The position numbers and the translations under genes were made by a program. A stretch of DNA of 64,000 bases from Bacteroidales bacterium (GTDB taxonomy: Bacteria > Bacteroidota > Bacteroidia > Bacteroidales > UBA932), in the NCBI GenBank assembly GCA_017546125.1, contig JAFYXO010000028.1, positions 1 through 64,000 on the forward strand. Direction: 5' to 3'. Below are positions 50,903-60,248 of the stretch, in pieces; the stretch's first letter is position 1; each line of letters starts with the position of its first letter. A model generated the notes under the pieces. The model searched no databases and was not told where the DNA came from. It saw only the letters and a list, made by a program, of their open reading frames with translations.

Positions 50903-53386
50903 CTATTTTAAATCGGAGAATGTACCGAAGGTATATCCCCTCTTCTTCAATGTCTTGATAATCTCCGGCAATCTGTGGTAAAGCGGATCAGGTCTGCCCG
51001 ACTCTACTCCAGGGTGAATCAGAATTATGGCACCATTAAGACCCACATTCTTCTCAAATTCCAGCAATGTGTTTATCAAAGTTTGTGAAGATCTGTAGTT
51101 TGGCATATCTGCAGTGGTATAATCTGCTGCAGTAGCGGTACCAGGGGTAAGATTCATAACCTTAATACCTGAATTCTCAAGCCATTTCACATGATCTGAG
51201 TTGTAATATTCGTATGGAGGCAAGAACCATCTTGCTTTGTCGTGACCGATACCGAACTTCTCAAGTTCTGCCATATTGAGCTGCAAATCCCTGATCAGAC
51301 TGTCTCTGGTAACAAGCGAAGAGTCTCTCGCTTCCCATGGAGCGTAAAGGAGATGATTGTCAGAGTGGCCACCTACATAGTGTCCATCTGCGATAATGTT
51401 CTCGATAAGCTCTTTATGTTCCTCCATTCTGAGGCAGTTGCCGGTAAGGAAGAATGATCCTTTGGCACCTGCCTTTTTAAGGGTTTTGAGGATATGTGGA
51501 CCACCATTGAATCTGGTGTCCGCCGAGAAGATGAAATAGACTCTCTTCTCTTCAGGGTTTACCCTGATAGTGGCACCCTGGCTGTCTTTCACCCTCTGAG
51601 TCTTTTTAAGGGCACTCCCTTTTGACTCCATCTTACCGAAATAGTAGGTCAGACCTGCTGTACCGTCCATGGTAGGCTCATTGGTTGAGAAGTCCTGAAG
51701 GTCATCGTGATATACGGCGATACCGTTATTGAATGGATTATATGGATTTTCAGAGATATCCATATATTTGTCTGCCCTCTCCTTGAATACGGTATAGTAT
51801 ACAGGTCCGTCTACAAGTCCGCCGTATGTCAAATCACCATTAACCACAAAATAAGATGAGTGGGGATAATCAGGATAGTCTGCAAATGAAGGGTAACCTA
51901 CAATCATAGATGTACCCCAGGGGTTACATCCCAAAAGCCAGTCCCTCAACGCAACCTCCATCTCCAAGAAAGAGTTGTCGCCGGTAACCTCGTTATAAAG
52001 TCTTGCCTGTGACACAGCTGCTGAAACAAGGTTATTTGAGCACCAGATATATGGGACACCACTCATAAACGGATCGTCTGCTGCCCTATCCTTCAAATAT
52101 TGGAGACCTTGACGCATAAACTCAGCATACTTGCTGCTGATAGCCTTATCACTGCTTTTGGCCATATAGTAGTGACCGATATTGATGAATGGATAGAACT
52201 GGTAGTGTCTTCCCCTTCCAAGCTCCATCCAGGGAGATACAGGTTCGAGTTCCCCCCAGTAGTCAGCCTGCTGCTTCCAGTTGTCCTGACCTGTAAAGTG
52301 CATAAAGGTGGCAGCTGCAAGCTCAATATCGTCGACAAAGCTGTCCTCCTCATAGAAGAAAGGTGAGACTACACATGCTGTCTGTGTGTTACCCACATCC
52401 TCTGTAGCATAAGCATATGCCTGTTCTGCCTTGTAAAGGATCTTGTCTGAGAATTCAGGATAGAACTCCCTCATCACCTGAGCACCAAGTGCAAATGTAG
52501 AGGCAAATTTGGCTGCAGATGAAGATACACCTGTGGTTCTGTTGACATATTTGCTCAAGCCCTGACGCTCACCGGTAACAAAATATACTGGACGTCCTGC
52601 ACCCGGTCCCCAACCATAATCCACTGTATCTTTATATGGCACTCTGAAACCAGCGTGATCCCTGTCATCAGCGATCTGGTTGAACATCACTCTGTCCTCA
52701 GGGTTCATCTTAACAAGCCAGTCAAGACCCCATTTGGCCTCATCCAGAATATCAGGTATACCGTTTGAACCTTTGCGTCCCCTTGCATCGTACAAATCCT
52801 TGAATACAGATTTGTCCTCAGCCTCCATATATGCGAAAAGCATATGATAAGTGGTGGTCGCAGAGGTGGTAAGATATTGCAAATAGTCTGTAGCATCGTG
52901 CCAGCCGCCGGTCACATCGATCTTCTCTCCGCTACGGGTAGGGTGATCCACGATGAAACCATCGTGCTGATGGCAAGGTTCACCATTGAATGGGTTGTCA
53001 CCACATCTCTGCTGTCTCATATAGACAAGGAGGTAGTCTGCTATACCATCATACACATCAGCTCCAATCTCAAAAACAGGGCTCTTGGTCCCATTGCTCC
53101 TGATATAGTATCCACCATCTTTGTTGATACTGCTGAAGTCCAGACGGTAAGCCTTTTTCATACCCCACTTGGAAGCGTTGGCACTGGTACCTTTACCTTT
53201 GAAAACCACCTCATCAGTAATGGCGTCGCACACCTCAAAAGAGCCTTCAGCCTCATCCAGCGAGATCAATACCGCCACCTTGATATCTGTAGGGAGGTAA
53301 CCGGCCTGGTTTACCCTCACCCATGACTGTGCACACAGGCAATAGGAGGCCAACAACAGGCCAAAGACGAATAACAACTTGCGCAT
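50903..53386 (-). CDS. Secreted GH9 glycoside hydrolase fused to a CE4-type deacetylase domain
   Basis: The 827-residue protein has a signal peptide, an N-terminal CelD-like Ig domain (VRVNQAGYLPTDIKVAVL), a GH9 barrel (about 110-585) and a NodB/CE4 domain (about 605-825). GH9 acidic residues lie in GGWHDATDYLQYL and the later TNEPTMDGTAG. CE4 motifs are FIFSADTRFNGGP in place of the usual TFDDG, the metal pair in GGHSDNHLLY, and RWFLPPYEYYN. The usual second Asp of the first motif is Thr here, so metal binding may be altered. GH9 enzymes cut beta-1,4-glucans and some act on glucosamine polymers; with a deacetylase this suggests chitin- or chitosan-like substrates, an inference. It is in an operon with nfnAB. 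Confidence 0.88.
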   Translation of the reverse strand: MRKLLFVFGLLLASYCLCAQSWVRVNQAGYLPTDIKVAVLISLDEAEGSFEVCDAITDEVVFKGKGTSANASKWGMKKAYRLDFSSINKDGGYYIRSNGTKSPVFEIGADVYDGIADYLLVYMRQQRCGDNPFNGEPCHQHDGFIVDHPTRSGEKIDVTGGWHDATDYLQYLTTSATTTYHMLFAYMEAEDKSVFKDLYDARGRKGSNGIPDILDEAKWGLDWLVKMNPEDRVMFNQIADDRDHAGFRVPYKDTVDYGWGPGAGRPVYFVTGERQGLSKYVNRTTGVSSSAAKFASTFALGAQVMREFYPEFSDKILYKAEQAYAYATEDVGNTQTACVVSPFFYEEDSFVDDIELAAATFMHFTGQDNWKQQADYWGELEPVSPWMELGRGRHYQFYPFINIGHYYMAKSSDKAISSKYAEFMRQGLQYLKDRAADDPFMSGVPYIWCSNNLVSAAVSQARLYNEVTGDNSFLEMEVALRDWLLGCNPWGTSMIVGYPSFADYPDYPHSSYFVVNGDLTYGGLVDGPVYYTVFKERADKYMDISENPYNPFNNGIAVYHDDLQDFSTNEPTMDGTAGLTYYFGKMESKGSALKKTQRVKDSQGATIRVNPEEKRVYFIFSADTRFNGGPHILKTLKKAGAKGSFFLTGNCLRMEEHKELIENIIADGHYVGGHSDNHLLYAPWEARDSSLVTRDSLIRDLQLNMAELEKFGIGHDKARWFLPPYEYYNSDHVKWLENSGIKVMNLTPGTATAADYTTADMPNYRSSQTLINTLLEFEKNVGLNGAIILIHPGVESGRPDPLYHRLPEIIKTLKKRGYTFGTFSDLK

Positions 53387-53397
53387 AATGGTGCTAT

Positions 53398-53715
53398 TTA
53401 TTTCTTAACTTCCTCTTTAGTAATCTCTTTTACTTCGTAACCGAATTTTTCTACAGCTTTTGCCAAAGCCTCTTTAGTGGTTTTTTCAGGTTGGTATTTG
53501 AACCATACAGTTTGCTCCTCAAGGCTTACTCTCAAATCTTTTACACCTTTCTCAAAAGGGAGATTTGACTCAAGTTTCTTCACACACGCAGGGCAGTCAA
53601 CATTTACACTGAAAGTAACCTCTGCCTCTTTTTTCTTCTTTTGTGCAGATGCCTCTGTATTTAATGCTAAAATAGCGATTACAGCTACGAAAAGGATTCT
53701 GAATAGTTGTTTCAT
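53398..53715 (-). CDS. Secreted heavy-metal-associated (HMA) domain protein
   Basis: The 105-residue protein has a signal peptide (QLFRILFVAVIAILALNTEA), a lysine-rich spacer and one HMA domain. The metal site is NVDCPACVKKLESNL (CxxC), followed by the usual beta-alpha-beta-beta-alpha-beta order to the GYEVKEITKEE end. It should bind copper or another soft metal in the periplasm. The gene lies 19 bases after the TonB-receptor gene and 11 before the GH9 gene, so it likely works with the receptor. Confidence 0.9.
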   Translation of the reverse strand: MKQLFRILFVAVIAILALNTEASAQKKKKEAEVTFSVNVDCPACVKKLESNLPFEKGVKDLRVSLEEQTVWFKYQPEKTTKEALAKAVEKFGYEVKEITKEEVKK

Positions 53716-53734
53716 AATATCAATTTTTTAAAAG

Positions 53735-56029
53735 TTATTTTTTCCATAATGTAAACCTCATACCGGCATATACTTTCCAACCGAGGATAGGACCCCATAC
53801 TTGAGATGCATTGAACTCTGAAGAGTAAGGGTTTTCCCAGCCGATAATAGGATTTTTCTGTTTGTAGTTTGTAAGGTTTTCACCACCCACATATACATCC
53901 ACACCTTTGAATTTCCTGGTGATCTGAGCGAAGAAGACAGGGTAAGCAGGTGAGGTCTCAACACCATTCTCCACCATAAATACAGGCAGTTTGCATGGTC
54001 CGTTAAGCTGTGCAGTAAAGTCAAATGTCCAGATATTCATTCTGGTGGCATACTGCAGATTCAATACACCTTTGTATCTGCTGGTCATAGGTCTCTCAAC
54101 CAATCCCTGACCCGCCAATGTCACTTTTGCATCGGTATATCTGTATGTGGCTACAATAACAAATCTCTCAATAGGCTCCACTGAGAAGTCAGCCTGATAA
54201 GTATTGGTAAATGATCTCCCTTCAAGATTGTAGATGCTCACCTTTGAGAAATCCAACTCCTGGTCCACAACAATCTGCTTGTTGAAATCTGTCCTGAAGT
54301 AGTCAAAGCTCAAATATGAGTTTCTGTTTTCACCTATAGGGAGATATCCTGTGATATTACCGCCGTAGGTCCATGCATCCTCCATATCAAGGCTTGGTGC
54401 AATACTGATCTCACGACCTGTAGACAACATACCGATATTGTCCACCACTACATTAGGTGAGCGGTAACCTCTACCACCGGATGCTCTGAAGATAATATCC
54501 TCAGTAAAGGCATATTTGATGTTTGCCCTTGGGGCAACAAGAAGGCCATAGATGCTGTTATAATCGACACTCACACCGGCTACAGCTGTGAATTTGTCCC
54601 CTGAAGTGTATGTATACTCACCATATACACCCACTGAGTTCTCCTTCCTGTCAAGAATATAAGTGTTGCTGTTCCATTTCTGGGAGATTATGTACTGGTC
54701 TACCAGGGTCTCTCCAAAAAGGTCAAACTGATTTCTTACACCTGCATTGATTCTGTGGCTCTCACCGATCTCCTCCTGATAGATAAGGTTTGCAAATACA
54801 GAATTTTGCTTGCCGTTATAATCCTTCAAGCCGAAGTATGAATCAATCTGATGGTATGTATAGTCTGCAACAAACGCGATGTTGCGGGTATTGGCGGCAT
54901 TCAACGGAACACCCACCTTCACATAGGCATTTATCCCTTTGTTATTGATGTTTGAACCCCAAATTCCTTTATTTACCATTTCGTTCATGCTGCCGGCATC
55001 TCTCCTCATATCCTTGTTGAAATTCACAGAACCTCCTGTCCTGTCGTCGGTCAGAGCTCTGATACCGAATCTCACCTGCATTCCGCTCTCATCGTAGTAG
55101 AGCCAACGGTTTGTAAGGTTGAATTTCAACGAAGTAGGTTCATCCTTGAAGCCGTCACCATTACCATCGTGTCCCATAGGCATAGATGAGTAGTGACCCA
55201 TAGTCACTGTGCTCCATTTCTCATTGAGCTGTAGCGATGAGGCGATATTTGCCTCTGTCATCAAGTGGTTGTCCACAAACAGATTGATGAACAGCGGTTT
55301 CTCATCGGTAGGTTTGCGGTGCTCCATATTGATCTGTCCTGTAATGGCCTCAAGTCCGTTCACTACCGAAGATGGACCTTTGGCGATCTGGATACTCTCA
55401 AGCCACTGGCCCGGGATATAAGATAGTCCGAATGGTGCTGCAAGACCCCTCATTGTAGGGCGGTTCTCATCAAGCATAGCGGTGTAGATACCGGACAGAC
55501 CCAAAAGTCTTATCTGCTTGGCACCTGTAATCGCATCTGAATAACCGACAGTCACACTGGCTGAATTCTCAAAACTCTCGGCCAGGTTGCAGCATGCCAT
55601 CTTGCAAAGACCTGCAGCTGTAATGACCTCCGTCTTGACAGGTGTCATCTTGGAGAGGTAACTACCCTCCTGACGTGCCTGAACCACAGCTTTCTCCAAC
55701 TCATTTATACCCTGCAAAAAGAACTCAACCTCTTTGGTATTATAATTGACCACAAGAGTATCAGTATTGTATCCGATAGCTGTAGCCACGAGTGTCGCAT
55801 CATCAGCTTTCTCAAATACGGTAAAAGAGAACTTGCCATCCACATCACAATCCATATATGTACCGGACTGGAGCCAGTAAACAGTGGCGAATGGCACCAC
55901 CTCCTTGGCCCCATTGTTCTTCACAGAGTACACCACACCACTGACTGTGTGGGACTTGGGAGCAATCTGCGCCAGGAGCGACTGCAGGGCCAAAGTAATC
56001 AAAAATAACGCAATAACTATCTTTTTCAT
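53735..56029 (-). CDS. TonB-dependent receptor, probably for metal or metal complex
   Basis: The 764-residue protein has a signal peptide, a carboxypeptidase-regulatory-like domain (about 28-110, HTVSGVVYSVKNNG and VPFATVYWL), a plug (about 115-235; KTEVITAAGLCKMACCNLAE, RGLAAPFGLSYIPGQWLESI, IAKGPSSVVNGLEAI) and a 22-strand barrel with an aromatic final strand. The plug has the CKMACCNL segment seen in a receptor group that sits next to HMA proteins, with cysteines that could bind metal. Copper or heme is suggested; the ligand is inference. It starts the long minus-strand transcript. Confidence 0.9.
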   Translation of the reverse strand: MKKIVIALFLITLALQSLLAQIAPKSHTVSGVVYSVKNNGAKEVVPFATVYWLQSGTYMDCDVDGKFSFTVFEKADDATLVATAIGYNTDTLVVNYNTKEVEFFLQGINELEKAVVQARQEGSYLSKMTPVKTEVITAAGLCKMACCNLAESFENSASVTVGYSDAITGAKQIRLLGLSGIYTAMLDENRPTMRGLAAPFGLSYIPGQWLESIQIAKGPSSVVNGLEAITGQINMEHRKPTDEKPLFINLFVDNHLMTEANIASSLQLNEKWSTVTMGHYSSMPMGHDGNGDGFKDEPTSLKFNLTNRWLYYDESGMQVRFGIRALTDDRTGGSVNFNKDMRRDAGSMNEMVNKGIWGSNINNKGINAYVKVGVPLNAANTRNIAFVADYTYHQIDSYFGLKDYNGKQNSVFANLIYQEEIGESHRINAGVRNQFDLFGETLVDQYIISQKWNSNTYILDRKENSVGVYGEYTYTSGDKFTAVAGVSVDYNSIYGLLVAPRANIKYAFTEDIIFRASGGRGYRSPNVVVDNIGMLSTGREISIAPSLDMEDAWTYGGNITGYLPIGENRNSYLSFDYFRTDFNKQIVVDQELDFSKVSIYNLEGRSFTNTYQADFSVEPIERFVIVATYRYTDAKVTLAGQGLVERPMTSRYKGVLNLQYATRMNIWTFDFTAQLNGPCKLPVFMVENGVETSPAYPVFFAQITRKFKGVDVYVGGENLTNYKQKNPIIGWENPYSSEFNASQVWGPILGWKVYAGMRFTLWKK

Positions 56030-56053
56030 CTTAATATTCTTTTACAATATATC

Positions 56054-56087
56054 TTGGCAAAGATACAATATTTACATACTTTTGCAA
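56054..56087. promoter_or_regulatory. Overlapping face-to-face promoters of sppA and the TonB receptor
   Basis: Plus strand: TTG 56054-56056, 20 bases, TACTTTTG 56077-56084, facing sppA. Minus strand: TTG 56087-56085, 19 bases, TATCTTTG 56065-56058, facing the receptor gene. Both match the full Bacteroidota pattern, and the two sites lie on the same 34 bases. Confidence 0.8.
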
Positions 56088-56117
56088 AAAATAGACTATT
56101 TAAAAACAACTGTAAAA

Positions 56118-57884
56118 ATGAAAGGATTTTTCAAAACGCTATTAGCTTCATTTATTGGCATTTTCCTTGCCATGTTCCTTGGTGTTATGGTCCTTGTATC
56201 TGTGGTCGGTGCACTTTCTGCCTCGACAGGATCGACCCCATCTGTACCTAAAAGCACTATTCTAAAAATATCTGATATCACCATAGGTGAACAGAATGCA
56301 GAAGGTGATATCGACCCTACATCGTTGATTATGGGTGGCGGCAAACTTTCAGCCGGCAAACAGGTTGGCATCTTGAATGCAATTCGTGCCATTGAAAACG
56401 CTGCAACTGACCCTGCAGTCAAATTCATCTACATCAATCCTACCAATGTTTCTGCAGACCTTACAACTATGGAGGAGTTCAGAAATGCACTTGTCAAATT
56501 CAAAGAGTCAGGCAAAGCTATCATCACATACGCAGAGTCTTACTCCCAAACAGGTTATTATCTGTGTTCAGTAGCTGATAAGATTTATGTCAACCCTCAT
56601 GGATCCAACTCAGTATATGGTGTTGCCTCATCACTTACATTCTTCAAGGGTGCACTTGACAAATTGGGTGTGGAGATCCAGCTTATCCGCCACGGAAAAT
56701 ACAAATCTGCCGGTGAGCAGTTCGTAAACAGAGACATCAGCCCTGCAAACAGAGAGCAAAATCAGGCTATGATATCATCTCTTTGGAACACCATCGCCAC
56801 TGCCATTTGCGAATCACGCGACATTGACATCAAAACATTCAACAACCACATCAACAACCTTACCGCTTCAGATGCAGAAAATATGGTTAAAGCTTCTCTT
56901 GCAGATGCCACTATGACCAGAGACAAGATGATTGAAGAACTTACCGGTCTGTTTGGTGTTAAGGATGAGAAAGATGTAAAGATGACCAGCCTTGCAGATT
57001 ATGCCCAAGCTACTGTCAAACCAAATGTAAAAGCATCTGACAAGATCGCTATCATCTATGCAAATGGTGAGATCAAACAAGGTAGCGGTGACGGAATCTG
57101 CTCTGACGACTATGCAAAAATCGTATCTGATGTAAGAAAAGACAGCACCATCAAAGCTGTTGTTCTACGTGTGAACTCTCCAGGTGGAGATGCTATCGCT
57201 GCTGAGATCATCAGAAACGAATTGGAACTTCTAAGAAAAGTGAAACCTGTAGTGGTTTCATACGGTGGCTACGCCGCTTCAGGCGGTTACTGGATCTCTG
57301 CTGAAGGTGACAAAATCTTCACAAACGAAAGCACCCTTACCGGTTCTATCGGTGTATTCAGCATGGTTCCTAACTTTGGCAAAATCGTAAAAGAGAAAGC
57401 TCATGTAAACATCGTAAACATCAAGAGCAACGACCACGCCGACATGATGACAATTACCAAAGGTCTCGACAAAGAGGAAGTTGCTCATATGCAAAACAGT
57501 GTTGAGCACATCTACGACACATTCTTGTCTATCGTTTCAAATGGTAGAGATATGACCACAGAAGAGGTGGACGCTATCGCTCAAGGTCGCGTATGGTCAG
57601 GAACTGACGCTATGAAAGTGGGTCTTACAGATGAGATTGGTACCATTGTGGATGCTATCCAATACACCGAGAACATCTTAGGCTTGAAAGAGTACCAATT
57701 GGTTGAGTATCCAAAATCGAAGAGCCAGGTAGAAAAACTTATGGAATCGTTTGGCCAGGCTAAAAGCTCTATGGACATCCTCTCAAACCCTGAGGCAGCT
57801 GTAGAAGATATGGTTAAGGAGCTTAAGAAAATCAGCAAAACAGTTTATGCACGTATGGAGTACAACTACGTATTCGAGAACTAG
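56118..57884 (+). CDS. sppA: Signal peptide peptidase SppA, 67K type
   Basis: The protein (588 residues from the chosen ATG) has an N-terminal membrane helix (LASFIGIFLAMFLGVMVLV) and two SppA repeats. The catalytic Lys lies in the first repeat (LIRHGKYKSAGEQFVNRDIS region) and the nucleophile Ser in the second (SYGGYAASGGYWISAEGDKI with STLTGSIGVFS). The order and size match the long type of SppA, which cuts leftover signal peptides in the inner membrane. The start at 56118 is 33 bases after the TACTTTTG box; longer frames begin inside the divergent gene. Its terminator lies inside the convergent tilS gene. Confidence 0.95.
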   Translation: MKGFFKTLLASFIGIFLAMFLGVMVLVSVVGALSASTGSTPSVPKSTILKISDITIGEQNAEGDIDPTSLIMGGGKLSAGKQVGILNAIRAIENAATDPAVKFIYINPTNVSADLTTMEEFRNALVKFKESGKAIITYAESYSQTGYYLCSVADKIYVNPHGSNSVYGVASSLTFFKGALDKLGVEIQLIRHGKYKSAGEQFVNRDISPANREQNQAMISSLWNTIATAICESRDIDIKTFNNHINNLTASDAENMVKASLADATMTRDKMIEELTGLFGVKDEKDVKMTSLADYAQATVKPNVKASDKIAIIYANGEIKQGSGDGICSDDYAKIVSDVRKDSTIKAVVLRVNSPGGDAIAAEIIRNELELLRKVKPVVVSYGGYAASGGYWISAEGDKIFTNESTLTGSIGVFSMVPNFGKIVKEKAHVNIVNIKSNDHADMMTITKGLDKEEVAHMQNSVEHIYDTFLSIVSNGRDMTTEEVDAIAQGRVWSGTDAMKVGLTDEIGTIVDAIQYTENILGLKEYQLVEYPKSKSQVEKLMESFGQAKSSMDILSNPEAAVEDMVKELKKISKTVYARMEYNYVFEN

Positions 57885-57894
57885 AAGCTGAAAC

Positions 57895-59232
57895 TTACTT
57901 CAAGATATTGACCTCGGCCACCATTCTGGTCGAGGTTTTTATTTTGTATCTGTCATCGATTCTCACCCCAGGAAGACAGACAATATCCTCACCACACAGA
58001 AGGAGAGGCTGGGTCTCTTTGGCCCTCTTGTCCATCTTGGCATCCTTAAAGAAATCGCTCAATTTTTTGAATCCGGTCATACCGAAAGGTCTGAACCTGT
58101 CCCCTTTCTGCCACCCTCTGCACACCAGTGGAAGTTCGATGGAGTCTGCAGAAAAATAGAGGGTACCATCTTTTGGAAACGGATGAAACTCTTCAGTTTT
58201 CTCGATAAATCTGATTTCAAAGGTCACCTCACCAAAGGTATATACTCCAGGAGAATCTATGGAAAATGTCTCTCCATTCGCCCTCTCCAGCAGATAAACC
58301 TTCAATTCACCCCTATCCACAAGAAGCTCATACCCGGCACTGCTGAACACCTTGCCGCTCTGGCCACCCATAGCACCCTTGATATCTGATATCTGCGAGG
58401 CATTGAACCCCTTCTCCCCAAGAATTCTGTGCAGCCAGTACTCCTGATGTTTCTCCCTCATCAAAAGGGGAACGTCGACAATCAGACATCCATTCTCCTC
58501 ACGGCACAAAACATCCCTTTTGGCCTCATAGAGTTCATCCAGCACCTCTTCTGCCTGGATAAAATAGGAGCTCGTCCTGCTTATTGTCTTCAAAAAAGAC
58601 GGATTTATCTTCTTGATCTCCGGAAAAATGATATTCCTGACCCTGTTTCTGGAGTAGTGCGACTCAAAATTGGTCTTATCATCCCTATATGGGACATTAT
58701 TCTTCGACACATATTCTACAATATCCTCTCTGGAGACACTTATAAGGGGTCTTATCACCTTTCCGTTCACCTTTCTGATTCCGGCAAGTCCCTTCACCCC
58801 TGTACCTCTGATAAGGTTCAGGAGGAGTGTCTCGGCACTGTCGTCCATATTGTGGGCTATGGCAATATAATCGTAATTGTGCTCTTCGAGCAATTGGTAA
58901 AACCATCCGTATCTCAAATCGCGTGCGGCCATCTGTGTCGATATCGAGTGCTCAGCCGCATACCCTTCAGTATCGAACTCTATCGTATGGAAAGGGATAC
59001 CCCTCTCCTCCGCCCAGTCCCTTACCAGGGCCTGATCCAGATCACAATCACCCTCTCTGAGTTTGAAATTGACCGTCGCTATACCGAACTGAAGATCAAG
59101 TTCGCTGGCAAGGAAGAGGCTCGCCATACACATTGAATCAATACCTCCACTAACGGCCAAAAGAAACCTCTTTCCTTCCACTCCTTCGGGAAGAAAAGAG
59201 GTTATATTTTTATTGAACTCAGAGAGAATCAT
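57895..59232 (-). CDS. tilS: tRNA(Ile)-lysidine synthase
   Basis: The 445-residue protein has the PP-loop SGGIDSMCMASLF near residue 30, and HNMDDSAETLLLNLIRGTGVKGLAGI, as in TilS. The C-terminal region (CRGWQKGDRFRPFGMTGFKKL and LSDFFKDAKMDKRAKETQPL) is the TilS substrate-binding part. It changes C34 of the CAT-anticodon tRNA-Ile to lysidine so that AUA is read as Ile. It is essential. It is last in the operon proS-hypothetical-DUF3078-tilS, two bases after the preceding gene. Confidence 0.95.
   Translation of the reverse strand: MILSEFNKNITSFLPEGVEGKRFLLAVSGGIDSMCMASLFLASELDLQFGIATVNFKLREGDCDLDQALVRDWAEERGIPFHTIEFDTEGYAAEHSISTQMAARDLRYGWFYQLLEEHNYDYIAIAHNMDDSAETLLLNLIRGTGVKGLAGIRKVNGKVIRPLISVSREDIVEYVSKNNVPYRDDKTNFESHYSRNRVRNIIFPEIKKINPSFLKTISRTSSYFIQAEEVLDELYEAKRDVLCREENGCLIVDVPLLMREKHQEYWLHRILGEKGFNASQISDIKGAMGGQSGKVFSSAGYELLVDRGELKVYLLERANGETFSIDSPGVYTFGEVTFEIRFIEKTEEFHPFPKDGTLYFSADSIELPLVCRGWQKGDRFRPFGMTGFKKLSDFFKDAKMDKRAKETQPLLLCGEDIVCLPGVRIDDRYKIKTSTRMVAEVNILK
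57911..57945 (+). terminator. sppA terminator inside the tilS coding end
   Basis: ACCTCG (57911-57916) pairs with CGAGGT (57931-57936), with an inner ACCA/TGGT pair, followed by TTTTTATTTT. It serves the plus strand while the same bases encode the last codons of tilS on the minus strand. Confidence 0.75.
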
Positions 59233-59234
59233 TA

Positions 59235-60248
59235 CTATTTCTTCTGGTAGTTACCAAAAGTATAGGTAAAGCTCAAGCTGAATGCCTCTTTGAACTGCAC
59301 TTTAGGTTTGCCTGGTGCATCAGGATCATCAGGATCTGCAAAAAGGATATTTTCGTCGTAGATAAGGTTTGTACGAAGGTTTGCAGAGAAGAATCTGTTG
59401 ATCTTGAAATCAAGATTCAAATCCCAATACACTTGTGGTGCCAATTTTGGAGACAAATAGTCGTAGAATAGTGTCACCATTGTACCCACAGTGATGTTTT
59501 TGAAACCTTTCTTGTACTCAGCTTTCAACTGCGCACCAAGCTCAGTTCTGACAGCTTTGGTCATATCATCCTTTGATGCATCCCAACCATATTTGCTTCT
59601 AAGCTGTTCGACACCTACCACCACCATGTTTCCGGTAAGGGGTGCGATGTTGAATGAAAGGGTTGATGCTGGCTTCCAGTCCACACCGAGACCGAGTGAA
59701 ATGTTACCCGGAGCCATGAAACTTGAGATCAGCTCATCCTTGTCTTTGGTAGCACCATAGTTATAACCTTTAGCAAACTGTGTTCTGAAAGTAAACACTG
59801 CTGAAGCATAAAGTTTGTTGGCAACGCCATAACCCCATTTGCTATCCAACTGGATCCTATCATCACTCTTCTTGAAACGCTCACCCTCACCGATAGGGTT
59901 AACAAAGCCGTACGCCAGGTTCACTCTGTTCTCCCAGATCATAAGGCCTTTTTTGTAGTTTGCGTGAGCATCTATATATGCGTTCATAGCCACCGATCCT
60001 ACACCACCACTTGCCCAGTTTGTAAGAGAGACTTGTGAGAATCCCAACTGGTTCATGATACCGTTTGTCCAATATTTTGGAGGTTCCACCTCTGCATATT
60101 GAATCTCAGGCACCTCCACATTGGAAGCCACTATCAGACACATCTCCTGTGCACTTGTAAGCTCCTTCTCCTGTGCATAAGTACGATTTGAAAGAAATGT
60201 AGCTGACAATAGAGCTACTGCTGCCAAAAACAAAACCTTAATTTTCAT
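59235..60248 (-). CDS. DUF3078 family outer membrane protein
   Basis: The 337-residue protein has a signal peptide (VLFLAAVALLSATFLSNRTY). It has the DUF3078 pattern of Bacteroidota: PPKYWTNGIMNQLGFSQVSL with TNWASGGVGSVA, then GLMIWENRVNLAYGFVNP and an amphipathic barrel ending in SLSFTYTFGNYQKK. Function is unknown. Its start overlaps the end of the preceding gene by 11 bases. Confidence 0.9.
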   Translation of the reverse strand: MKIKVLFLAAVALLSATFLSNRTYAQEKELTSAQEMCLIVASNVEVPEIQYAEVEPPKYWTNGIMNQLGFSQVSLTNWASGGVGSVAMNAYIDAHANYKKGLMIWENRVNLAYGFVNPIGEGERFKKSDDRIQLDSKWGYGVANKLYASAVFTFRTQFAKGYNYGATKDKDELISSFMAPGNISLGLGVDWKPASTLSFNIAPLTGNMVVVGVEQLRSKYGWDASKDDMTKAVRTELGAQLKAEYKKGFKNITVGTMVTLFYDYLSPKLAPQVYWDLNLDFKINRFFSANLRTNLIYDENILFADPDDPDAPGKPKVQFKEAFSLSFTYTFGNYQKK

